From positions 1-5,769 of the forward strand of contig WJIN01000387.1 in the NCBI GenBank assembly GCA_014730295.1: DNA of 5,769 nucleotides, written 5' to 3'. The stretch comes from Promethearchaeota archaeon. GTDB taxonomy: Archaea > Asgardarchaeota > Lokiarchaeia > Sigynarchaeales > SOKP01. A model generated the notes under the pieces. It had not been told where the DNA came from, did not search any database, and was given only the letters and a program-made list of their open reading frames with translations. Positions 1 through 5,760 of the stretch are shown piece by piece. The translations under genes and the position numbers were made by a program. Positions within the stretch are counted from its first letter, which is position 1. The number at the start of each line of letters is the position of its first letter.

Positions 1-2
1 AA

Positions 3-350
3 TTCATCAAGATCGGAAAATCGTAATAGGACCTTTTCTTGTTCAAAAAGTTGATGGATTAAGTAAATTTGTTCTTCATTATCACGCTGGAATGATTCAA
101 TTTCAGAAATTCTTAAATACCCATCCTTATCAATTAAGGTTTCTTTCTTATTCAATATTTTTTCTGATGCTTTGGCTGGTAATTCGGATCTTTTTTCTTC
201 AAATTTAGATTTTGAGTTTTTTAATTTATCAATGCTTCTGTTCTGCAATTCTTCTTGCTTTATAAGTGCTTTCTGATGGAAGTTTGAATTGATATGGTTA
301 GGATGACTTGGATTTTTAAGAATTTTTCCGCATATGGAACATTTGGACAT
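3..350 (-). CDS. Zinc-finger, coiled-coil protein, 3' end cut by window edge
   Basis: The minus-strand frame is open from an ATG at 350 to the window edge: 116 complete codons with no stop, so the C-terminus is missing. The protein begins MSKCSICGKILKNPSHPNH. Cys4 and Cys7 form a CxxC knuckle, and His16, His19 and His25 can supply the other zinc ligands, as in a C2H2-like finger. The rest is rich in Lys, Glu, Gln and Ser and is probably a long helix or coiled coil (residues about 26-75), followed by a mixed segment around the sequence LIDKDGYLRISEIE. A role in nucleic-acid or protein binding is inferred from the finger only. It starts 29 bp after the stop of the 52-residue ORF, so the two are probably co-transcribed. 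No close ribosome-binding site is visible; an AAGGA lies about 25 nt upstream. I do not recognise a named family. Confidence 0.75.
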   Translation of the reverse strand, partial: MSKCSICGKILKNPSHPNHINSNFHQKALIKQEELQNRSIDKLKNSKSKFEEKRSELPAKASEKILNKKETLIDKDGYLRISEIESFQRDNEEQIYLIHQLFEQEKVLLRFSDLDE

Positions 351-379
351 CTATATTATACCATTTTCAATTTTTGTCC

Positions 380-538
380 TTAATATTGTTTAGTTTTTTT
401 TTTATTTAAGCTTGCCGTATTTAGTACCTCTCCCGAGCCTAAATCGATTAGAAGGACCTTATCTTGACTTTTCAAATCGTAAACGCTCACATAATTTTCA
501 TACATATAATATTGTTCTTCAATCTGCGTGAATACCAT
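380..538 (-). CDS. Small hypothetical protein, 52 aa
   Basis: A short minus-strand ORF runs from ATG 538 to TAA 380. The start is well supported: GAGGGAG (542-548) sits just upstream, and an in-frame TAG (548-550) rules out a longer protein. The product is tyrosine- and glutamate-rich at the N-terminus (MVFTQIEEQYYMYENY). It has a hydrophobic strand-like core (KVLLIDLGSGEVL) and a basic tail encoded partly by a run of ten A. The segment LIDLGSGEV superficially resembles the glycine-rich motif I of SAM-dependent methyltransferases, but the protein is far too short for a complete enzyme. It is either an independent small protein or the remains of a longer one. It is followed closely by the zinc-finger gene and probably leads that transcript. 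Function unknown. Confidence 0.5.
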   Translation of the reverse strand: MVFTQIEEQYYMYENYVSVYDLKSQDKVLLIDLGSGEVLNTASLNKKKTKQY

Positions 539-541
539 TTT

Positions 542-548
542 CTCCCTC
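542..548 (-). promoter_or_regulatory. Ribosome-binding site of the 52-aa ORF
   Basis: GAGGGAG on the minus strand, with its GAGG core six bases before ATG 538. It is one of the best Shine-Dalgarno matches in the window and the main reason for treating the short ORF as real. Confidence 0.5.
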
Positions 549-594
549 TAATGAATCAGTTGGGTTTGCATAGTTTGATTTTGATGAAACCATA

Positions 595-613
595 TTTATT
601 GTTTTCGGTAAAA
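595..613 (-). promoter_or_regulatory. Possible BRE/TATA for the small ORF-zinc finger pair
   Basis: The minus strand reads CCGAAAACAATAAATA, a purine/A-rich BRE-like stretch followed by a TATA-like element. It lies about 60 bp before ATG 538, leaving room for a leader of a few tens of bases. AT-rich DNA produces such matches by chance, so this is tentative. Confidence 0.25.
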
Positions 614-657
614 GTTAGGCTCTCCAAGGAATTAACTTATTTAGTATTTTGTATAGG

Positions 658-667
658 TTTTTTATAG
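658..667 (+). promoter_or_regulatory. Possible TATA box for the 129-aa gene
   Basis: TTTTTTATAG lies about 36 bases before ATG 703. Archaeal transcription usually starts some 25 bases after the TATA box, so the transcript would have a very short leader. That fits the lack of a clear ribosome-binding site before the start. Weak evidence. Confidence 0.25.
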
Positions 668-702
668 TTCTAGGATATATCTTTGTTACTCAAGAAAAAT
701 TG

Positions 703-1092
703 ATGACTAAGATGGAAATAAAATCGAAATCTGAGATTATTAAGTATATAGACGAAAACCAAATCCCAGGAATCAATGACAAAATTAGAAAAATAATTAA
801 TATTATAGAACTCATCAAAGAATTCATCATAAATATTGAATCTGACCTTACCTGGTCCAATTATAAAAGCGAGAAAGAAATACTCATAGAATTAGATACG
901 ATGATTCAAGAATTTGAAGAAGAAAACTTTTCTCGCTTACTCGATCTACAAGCTCATTTTGCCCCTGCTTCTGAGTTTCAAGAAATTTCTATTAGTAGTG
1001 GCTGGAGTGAAGAATTCATAGTAATTTCTAAAATGTTTGAAGATGCATTAATTACACTTATTAAGGAATTTGATCTAAAAACCTATGACTAA
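703..1092 (+). CDS. Hypothetical acidic protein, 129 aa
   Basis: I do not recognise this protein. The start is placed at ATG 703 (MTKMEIKSKSEIIKYID). The 18 upstream codons that are also open are hydrophobic, look like leader DNA, and lie on the TATA-like element. Residues about 7-45 (IIKYIDENQIP, then KIRKIINIIELIKEF) and about 60-80 (KEILIELDTMIQEFEEEN) look helical and charged. A more conserved-looking centre reads LQAHFAPASEFQEISIS followed by SGWSEEF, and a final helix ends in LKTYD. There is no signal peptide, membrane helix or metal-binding motif, so it is probably a small cytosolic, mostly helical protein. It is transcribed divergently from the small ORF-zinc finger pair. Its last 18 bases overlap the tail of the broken membrane gene on the other strand. 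Regular composition and codon-like structure support it as a true gene. Confidence 0.7.
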   Translation: MTKMEIKSKSEIIKYIDENQIPGINDKIRKIINIIELIKEFIINIESDLTWSNYKSEKEILIELDTMIQEFEEENFSRLLDLQAHFAPASEFQEISISSGWSEEFIVISKMFEDALITLIKEFDLKTYD

Positions 1093-2357
1093 ATCAGAGC
1101 TACTGTAATGAGCTCGCAGATTCTCATTGGATGAAATTATATACTTCTTCATAGAATTCTTTTTAAAGGAAAAAAGCGAGATGTTTGTGATTATGCTACA
1201 AATCAATGCGTTTATTAAAATAAATATCAAAATGACCATCCAATGCTCTATTATTAATAAAGGAGAACTGTCAGCAAAAAGAACTATTAGAATCGAATTA
1301 GTTATAATTAGCAATAAAAATGTTGTAGAACCTACTTTTATCCATAAATTCGTACTTTTAAAAATCTTAACTTCAAGTCTGTGCTCGTTCCTAAAAATTA
1401 TTTCTAAGGTGTCTGAAATACTATATTTCTTTATTCTATAACTTGAGTGTCCGTGGTCAATTTTTATAAACCCAAAATACCCCCCTTTTCTTTGTAATAT
1501 TCTCTATATATTACTTCATCATTAATAATTCGTAAACGGTCCACTATATCATCAAAATTAGTTATTTCATTTGATATAAAAGTCAGTTTTGATATTAAAT
1601 CCGAATGCTCGCCCTTTAAAAGCTCCTCTTTTTCCTTATAATATTTTGCTAACTTTCCGGTAATTTTATTATCCATAATTGCTACCGCTAAGAATATAAC
1701 AAAGTAGAAACCAACGGTATATAATTCATAATATAAAACCATAATAAAGTCTTGAGAACCTTCTAAGAAGATGATTACAGCACCTATAATTCCCAAAATA
1801 ATGACTATTCCCAATAATACCAACTATATTCTTAGTCTAAGACCCCTTTTACTGGATGTTTCCTTATTAAAATTTATAAATTGCTCCTGAGTAAAATTAA
1901 ACAAAGCAAGTATTCTCATATTTATCCTATCTTTGAGGTTTGTTCCGATTACCTTTACATCATAATTCCTCCTTACTCCAAGTGACCTTTCCGAATCTGT
2001 ATAACAATTCCATTCAGCCCTTGAAGTAGCTTTTAGGGTAAAGCGATAAATACTCTGGTCTCCCTTACCGGACTCTTCTCCCGTATCAACCTGAACTCTG
2101 ATAACTTTACCCTCAAAGACTTATATATGATCAACAAATTCTCTCCTTACTGCGATATAGATTAAGACTCCGAAAATACCCGTAAAGAAAATAAATATCG
2201 ACTATTTTAGTTGAGTCGTAAATTTTTTCCTCAAATCCTCAAAAACCCACGCGGCGAGGTAGATATGCGTCGCAAACCCTCCAAATAGTACAATTAGCAG
2301 AAAGGGCATACTTAAATATTCCCAAATATCGGAATATTGAAATAAAAAAAATATCAT
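1075..2357 (-). pseudogene. Broken polytopic membrane protein gene
   Basis: Read from ATG 2357, one frame carries protein-like sequence through stops at codons 52 (TAG, 2202-2204), 79 (TAA, 2121-2123) and 178 (TAG, 1824-1826). It then reaches a run of six G (1480-1485), where the coherent sequence moves to another frame (KEKGG to YFGFIKIDHGHSS) and ends at TAG 1075. Adding one G restores 428 codons. Predicted helices lie at about 17-39 (MPFLLIVLFGGF), 53-69 (SIFIFFTGIFGVLIYIAV), 179-198 (LVLLGIVIILGIIGAVIIFL), 205-228, 345-363 and 373-395. A beta-rich soluble domain at about 80-177 contains EGKVIRVQVDTGEES and RRNYDVKVIGTNLKD. A charged helical segment lies at about 229-290. Family unknown. 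The intact composition between lesions suggests recent inactivation. Assembly errors or recoding remain possible, though mixed TAG and TAA stops plus a frameshift favour decay. Its end overlaps the convergent 129-aa gene by 18 bases. Confidence 0.65.
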
Positions 2358-2390
2358 AGTACTCAATTGGGTTTAAAGTTGGAATTTGAG

Positions 2391-2403
2391 ATTTATATTA
2401 AAT
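2391..2403 (-). promoter_or_regulatory. Possible TATA box of the broken membrane gene
   Basis: The minus strand reads TTTAATATAAAT some 35-45 bases before ATG 2357, an ordinary distance for an archaeal promoter. It supports 2357 rather than 2309 as the original start. No clear Shine-Dalgarno is present. Confidence 0.3.
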
Positions 2404-2579
2404 CTATAATTCTTACATATTTAATTGTTTTGACTGATTTCAGTACAATAAGTTTGAAATTCAACGAATGCAAAAGTTTTGTAATTTTAAGTTCACTAAG
2501 CAATCTACTTACTGATTTTATTGATAGACTTTTAGCTATTTTACCTTAACTATAAATATCAATCGTGACAGGAAATCAG

Positions 2580-2585
2580 AAAAAA
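2580..2585 (-). terminator. Possible oligo-U terminator of the nuclease gene
   Basis: A run of six T on the minus strand lies about 60 bases past TAA 2645, after the inverted repeat at 2607-2621. Archaeal RNA polymerase terminates at T-rich tracts, so this is a reasonable candidate, but unproven. Confidence 0.3.
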
Positions 2586-2604
2586 CTATTCAAGATATAA
2601 TAGC

Positions 2605-2629
2605 TGCTCAATTAAATTGAGTATTTTTT
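2605..2629 (+). repeat. Inverted repeat with T tract (hairpin)
   Basis: CTCAAT (2607-2612), a three-base TAA loop and ATTGAG (2616-2621) form a perfect six-base stem. It extends by a G-U and a T-A pair and is followed on the plus strand by TATTTTTT. This has the shape of an intrinsic terminator for plus-strand transcription, although no plus-strand gene is evident upstream. It may instead mark the end of the minus-strand nuclease transcript or act as a protein-binding palindrome. Confidence 0.4.
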
Positions 2630-2644
2630 GACCAAGGATTGAAA

Positions 2645-3601
2645 TTACTCTGAATCAATATGTTGAATATATCCTTTAAGTTTCTCAAATAAAGGTTCAA
2701 GATCTTCTTTTGTCGTATTGATTGTTATTTTTTCACTACTTTTAGAGGATTTATTAGGTTCTTGGTAAAAAACTTCAAAATGAAAGAAATTTTCTCTCGC
2801 AAATAATCTGGCAATCCTAACGCCCTTATAAATGAACGCAATATATCTTACTTTAGCTTCTTCTCGAATATCCTCTGAGAGTGTTTTGATTCTATTTTCA
2901 ATATCTTTAAATTTAGATTTTATTTTACTCTTTTTAATCCAATTTCTATGTTCCTCAATAGTTTTAGGTATTATCTGCTTTTTCTTCTTTTTCGCATACT
3001 CATCTTCTAACTCTTCAGATATAATGTAACTTGTCGCAAGAATTTCATCATTATTAGAAGTTATTCCATAGGATATTATTAGTGCATTAATTAAAACTCC
3101 ATAGTTATCTGATAACCAGTTTATCATTCGTTCTAAGCTTTCAGATATACTTGTCCCTACTAATAATATTCTTTGACTTTGATTAATTGATATTTCGTCC
3201 CAATCAAGGTCTTCAATTGGAAAATTCTTTACAATATAATCTTCAATATTCTGATTGGTAAACTTTCGGCATCTCTCATCTAATTCATTAATTGACCAAC
3301 TTGCGATATCAGAGGCATAATCCATAGCTTGAGCAAGAGTCCTTCTTGGTATTTTATCTCTTTTAAGCTCAATAATAACAATATTTCCATTCTTATCAAT
3401 GCCCAAATAATCTAACCTTTTATTTAGTTTCGTGGTAACTTGTTCCCCAATCAAAAGAATGTTTTCACCCAATAATTTGGGATAACTTCTAATCCATTCT
3501 TCCAAATCTTTTGCTTCTTGTCTTCCTCCTTCTTTAAGTGTCTTTCTTATAGGATTTAAACTCTTCTCTTTAATTTCCCATATTTTCACATGAGTAGTCA
3601 T
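2645..3601 (-). CDS. DUF91/NucS-type PD-(D/E)XK nuclease
   Basis: A 318-residue protein with a readable PD-(D/E)XK nuclease core. Helix 1 carries Glu34 (KDLEEWIRSYPKLLG). Asp64 sits in RLDYLGIDKNG, and Glu78-Leu-Lys80 in NIVIIELKR. The following helix has Gln91 in AQAMDYASDIASW. This order and the opening KIWEIKEKSLNPI match the DUF91 group related to the mismatch-cleaving endonuclease NucS, so cleavage of DNA is likely. A middle region (about 105-205) has strands such as RILLVGTSI and NALIISYGITS. A lysine-rich linker (204-209) leads to a C-terminal domain (about 235-318) with RYIAFIYKGVRIARLFARE that resembles DUF5655, which is less certain. The start ATG 3601 has AGGAG nine bases upstream. 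It follows the ATPase-HhH gene by 137 bp, with a possible promoter of its own. Whether its role is repair or defence cannot be decided from the sequence. Confidence 0.85.
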   Translation of the reverse strand: MTTHVKIWEIKEKSLNPIRKTLKEGGRQEAKDLEEWIRSYPKLLGENILLIGEQVTTKLNKRLDYLGIDKNGNIVIIELKRDKIPRRTLAQAMDYASDIASWSINELDERCRKFTNQNIEDYIVKNFPIEDLDWDEISINQSQRILLVGTSISESLERMINWLSDNYGVLINALIISYGITSNNDEILATSYIISEELEDEYAKKKKKQIIPKTIEEHRNWIKKSKIKSKFKDIENRIKTLSEDIREEAKVRYIAFIYKGVRIARLFARENFFHFEVFYQEPNKSSKSSEKITINTTKEDLEPLFEKLKGYIQHIDSE

Positions 3602-3610
3602 CTTTTCTAA

Positions 3611-3615
3611 CTCCT
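3611..3615 (-). promoter_or_regulatory. Ribosome-binding site of the DUF91 nuclease
   Basis: AGGAG on the minus strand, nine bases before ATG 3601. It fixes the start and shows that the transcript has a leader. Confidence 0.6.
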
Positions 3616-3675
3616 AGAATCTAATAATTATCCAATTCATAACTATAATGAATAAATGATAATTAATCTATTAGT

Positions 3676-3694
3676 TTATAATAAAAATATTATA
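3676..3694 (-). promoter_or_regulatory. Possible TATA box within a palindrome, nuclease gene
   Basis: TATAATA (3677-3683), four A and TATTATA (3688-3694) form a perfect inverted repeat. Read on the minus strand, TATTTTTATTATAAAC resembles an archaeal TATA element about 75-90 bases before ATG 3601. The nuclease could therefore be transcribed separately from the ATPase gene, and the palindrome could bind a dimeric regulator. In DNA this AT-rich, chance is a serious alternative. Confidence 0.25.
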
Positions 3695-3738
3695 TGATTG
3701 GACTAAGAAATATTTTCTGGAGATTGCAGGTTATTAAA

Positions 3739-5490
3739 TTATTTAGCTTCCATAATTTGTCTTGCATTTTGTCGCCATTTATTTAAACTTCCCACTCCTA
3801 CACCATGAATCTCTTTTGCTTTCATTTTTACATTACAAGTTAGAAGATCTTTTATGGTATGAATTCCGGAAGTATGTAACTTCTCAGCATAAGCAGGACC
3901 AATTCCGGGAACATCTTGCAATGAATACTTAGAATCCTTAAGAAATATAACTTCCTCCTCATCTCCGTTTCCTTCTCCGGAAGGAATTTCAGTTTCCTCA
4001 GGTGAAACATCAGCAGATATCTCTTCCATTTGTCTTAATAACTCTCGAACATTAGTAGATTGGAACTTAAACAGTTCGATATCATTTGCTTCCAAAATCT
4101 CCTCCGTCCCTTTCGTCACTGAAGTTGGCGGACATACAAAAAAGGCATAATCTCCTTTATTCGGTTTAAATTCTCGTCCTCTCATCCGATAAAGCCAATT
4201 CGCAAATCTTTCCGCTTTATTCTTAATACCCGAGCTTTTTATCATGGTAACCTCTCCAAATGCTTTCGGTATATAACCTGCTCGGTTTGTTCCTTTTGTC
4301 GCAAGAATATCGATTTCATATCCCGCGATTTTTTTAGGTTCTGGTTCAATATGAATAAATCCTCTATCTTTAAGTAGCTTACTCATATAATTTCGTGCAT
4401 CATCTTCATATTTTAACCGTATTTCATACTTGGTGTAGCCTATAAAATCCATTACGTCTAAGACTTTTGCGATATGACCTAATAAGTCTCTGGGGAGAAA
4501 ATACATTAATGATTGTTTTACCTTTGAGAAGAATATTTTTTCATTTTCTTTGTCTAACCCAATTTTCTCTGCAACTTGGTTAATGATTCGATCCTTTTCC
4601 TTCTTAGTAAGTTGCCCTAATACGACTTCCTTACCTTGGACAATACTCGCAAAATTTCTACTTTGGTTTTTTACTTTAGACCATTCCTTTAGATCTGGAT
4701 TTTCTAGGCAAGATATTAAGATATAGAGTTTTTGAATGGCATAAACTTCCATTATATGCCGGATAAATTGCTCTAAAAAGAGCTTTAATAACTTTTTAGA
4801 CCCATCAATCTCATCAAGAAACTGTAATTCATCAAATGCTAAACAGACCATGTATCCCGACTGAAGTGCTAATTCTATTATTCCGTAATAAAAATCGCTG
4901 ATTGTCTTCTTATCAAGTTCCATATCATAGAAAAAACTTAATGCGATCTCTTTATCTTTTGGATATTCTGAATTCAATTTTAAAAGATTATTCACTAAAT
5001 TAGGATTCTTAAAGAATTTCATTAACTTCATATTCTTTTCCACTGAATCCAATGGATCTAATAAATCTGATAAGATCGAAGGAGTACCCATAGTTATTTG
5101 GTCGATGACTTTCTGTATGAAAATAGGCCAAAAATCATCCACATTATCGGTTACTTTTTTAAAGTCGAAATAGAGATAAATGTTCGAGTTTGGAGCTATT
5201 TCTTGGGCAATTCCTTTTGCGATAAACTTTAAGAGCGTAGACTTTCCCGCTCCATTCGCCCCAACAATCGGTCTTACTTTTGCAATTTCCTGGTTGTATA
5301 CGTTGAGAATATCTCTGCGAAAGATTTCAGAAACATTTTTACCGTAGAAATTTGAACTTGCTTTTACACCTTCACGATCCTCTGATGTTAAATAATTTTT
5401 TACTTCTCGCTCGATATATATCCAATCTTGCGGGAAGCCTTGCTCTAATCGGAGAATCCGTTTTCTCAGCTTGTCCTTGGCGCTTGAAAT
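3739..5490 (-). CDS. P-loop ATPase fused to nuclease-like and HhH domains
   Basis: A protein of about 583 residues in three parts. An N-terminal ATPase has Walker A GANGAGKST (77-85), Walker B VCLAFDEL (Asp220-Glu221) and a sensor-like ISCLEN (about 259-264). It resembles Orc1/Cdc6- or STAND-type AAA proteins. Residues about 358-480 look like a PD-(D/E)XK fold: Glu362, Asp394 in GYEIDILATKG and Glu413 in FGEVTMIK. The usual Lys is Thr415, with Lys418 nearby, so activity is uncertain. After an acidic linker (about 497-515), two helix-hairpin-helix motifs follow: VPGIGPAYAEKL (527-538) and IHGVGVGSLNKW (561-572). ATP-dependent DNA binding or processing is inferred. From the stop at 5533-5535 to GTG 5142 there is no in-frame ATG, GTG or TTG, yet Walker A lies in that part. 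The best start is ATT 5490, seven bases after GGAAGTGA; CTG 5469 is second choice. A start at 5142 would lose Walker A. Confidence 0.8.
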   Translation of the reverse strand: MSSAKDKLRKRILRLEQGFPQDWIYIEREVKNYLTSEDREGVKASSNFYGKNVSEIFRRDILNVYNQEIAKVRPIVGANGAGKSTLLKFIAKGIAQEIAPNSNIYLYFDFKKVTDNVDDFWPIFIQKVIDQITMGTPSILSDLLDPLDSVEKNMKLMKFFKNPNLVNNLLKLNSEYPKDKEIALSFFYDMELDKKTISDFYYGIIELALQSGYMVCLAFDELQFLDEIDGSKKLLKLFLEQFIRHIMEVYAIQKLYILISCLENPDLKEWSKVKNQSRNFASIVQGKEVVLGQLTKKEKDRIINQVAEKIGLDKENEKIFFSKVKQSLMYFLPRDLLGHIAKVLDVMDFIGYTKYEIRLKYEDDARNYMSKLLKDRGFIHIEPEPKKIAGYEIDILATKGTNRAGYIPKAFGEVTMIKSSGIKNKAERFANWLYRMRGREFKPNKGDYAFFVCPPTSVTKGTEEILEANDIELFKFQSTNVRELLRQMEEISADVSPEETEIPSGEGNGDEEEVIFLKDSKYSLQDVPGIGPAYAEKLHTSGIHTIKDLLTCNVKMKAKEIHGVGVGSLNKWRQNARQIMEAK

Positions 5491-5497
5491 GGAACAA

Positions 5498-5505
5498 TCA
5501 CTTCC
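5498..5505 (-). promoter_or_regulatory. Shine-Dalgarno that selects an ATT start
   Basis: GGAAGTGA on the minus strand, inside AAGGAAGTGAT, differs by one base from the ideal AGGAGGTGAT. It lies seven bases before ATT 5490. Other possible starts near it (GTG and TTG in other frames) reach stops after 11 and about 55 codons, so the ATT is the only start here that yields the conserved ATPase. Confidence 0.5.
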
Positions 5506-5555
5506 TTTTATTTGGTGTTTTTTGACCCTTATTTAGCACTATTCAAAAAATAGCC

Positions 5556-5570
5556 TCTTTATATATATTA
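5556..5570 (-). promoter_or_regulatory. TATA box of the ATPase-nuclease-HhH gene
   Basis: The minus strand reads TAATATATATAAAG, the best TATA element in the window, about 70-80 bases before ATT 5490. Transcription would start near 5533 and give a leader of about 40 bases that includes the ribosome-binding site. Confidence 0.45.
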
Positions 5571-5657
5571 ATATGCCTACGCATCTTTATAAAAGTTCAT
5601 ACTCTTATCCTAAATTTTTGAGAATTGCGGTCTATTAATTTTGTTAAGTCAATGAAA

Positions 5658-5665
5658 TTTAAATA
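5658..5665 (+). promoter_or_regulatory. TATA-like element, possible rightward promoter
   Basis: TTTAAATA matches the archaeal TATA consensus and faces the right edge of the window, where a plus-strand gene may begin. The inverted repeat at 5663-5682 overlaps its last bases. Confidence 0.3.
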
Positions 5666-5682
5666 TACGATTTACTGTATAT
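5663..5682. repeat. Operator-like inverted repeat
   Basis: ATATAC (5663-5668) and GTATAT (5677-5682) are perfect inverted halves with an eight-base spacer (GATTTACT). The 14-base centre-to-centre spacing and the overlap with a TATA box are what one expects of a site for a dimeric repressor. No regulator gene is visible next to it. Confidence 0.3.
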
Positions 5683-5760
5683 GGTATGCAATTTCAAAAA
5701 TCTAAAATTTTCCTTTGGAGATTAAGCATATTCACCAATGTTAATGGAAGTGAGCAAATT

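Larger units (their letters stand above)
2358..2644. other. Intergenic stretch without a convincing gene
   Basis: This gap between the broken membrane gene and the DUF91-type nuclease gene holds a TATA-like box near 2395, a T-rich terminator candidate and an inverted repeat near 2607-2621. The minus strand between 2403 and 2547 is open and carries a fragment (IAKSLSIKSVSRLLSELK) vaguely like a helix-turn-helix. It has no start codon at its head and a TAA just before it, so it may at most be a relic. The plus-strand frame over the same bases starts only at a TTG without a ribosome-binding site. Confidence 0.5.

Noticed and set aside
519..593. Minus-strand ORF of 24 codons (MVSSKSNYANP...) overlapping the start of the 52-aa ORF
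   Set aside because: It lacks a ribosome-binding site, lies directly on the TATA-like element and is too short to judge.
464..667. Plus-strand ORF of 67 codons
   Set aside because: It begins at a TTG without a ribosome-binding site, is opposite the better supported 52-aa ORF, and has a hydrophobic composition typical of AT-rich non-coding frames.
1075..1314. A separate 79-aa membrane protein starting at TTG 1314
   Set aside because: The same frame is protein-like far upstream to the G run (FIKIDHGHSS, DTLEIIFRNEHRLEVK), so the TTG is internal to the broken gene.
1127..1441. Plus-strand ORF of 104 codons
   Set aside because: It starts at TTG and is antisense to the coherent 3' part of the broken membrane gene. 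Its sequence looks like a shadow frame.
1464..1823. A separate 119-aa membrane protein starting at TTG 1823
   Set aside because: The frame continues upstream through the adjacent TAG with clear protein character, and downstream through the G run. It is better seen as a middle piece of one broken gene.
2367..2549. Plus-strand ORF of 60 codons
   Set aside because: It has a TTG start, no ribosome-binding site and low-complexity hydrophobic content, although a hairpin with a T tract lies 60 bases further on.
2832..3029. Plus-strand ORF of 65 codons
   Set aside because: It is entirely antisense to the well-supported nuclease gene; its phenylalanine run mirrors the lysine-rich linker.
3616..3673. 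Imperfect inverted repeat CTAATAATTATC / GATAATTAATCTATTAG in the nuclease leader
   Set aside because: The match is imperfect and built almost only of A and T, so it is likely to be chance in this DNA.
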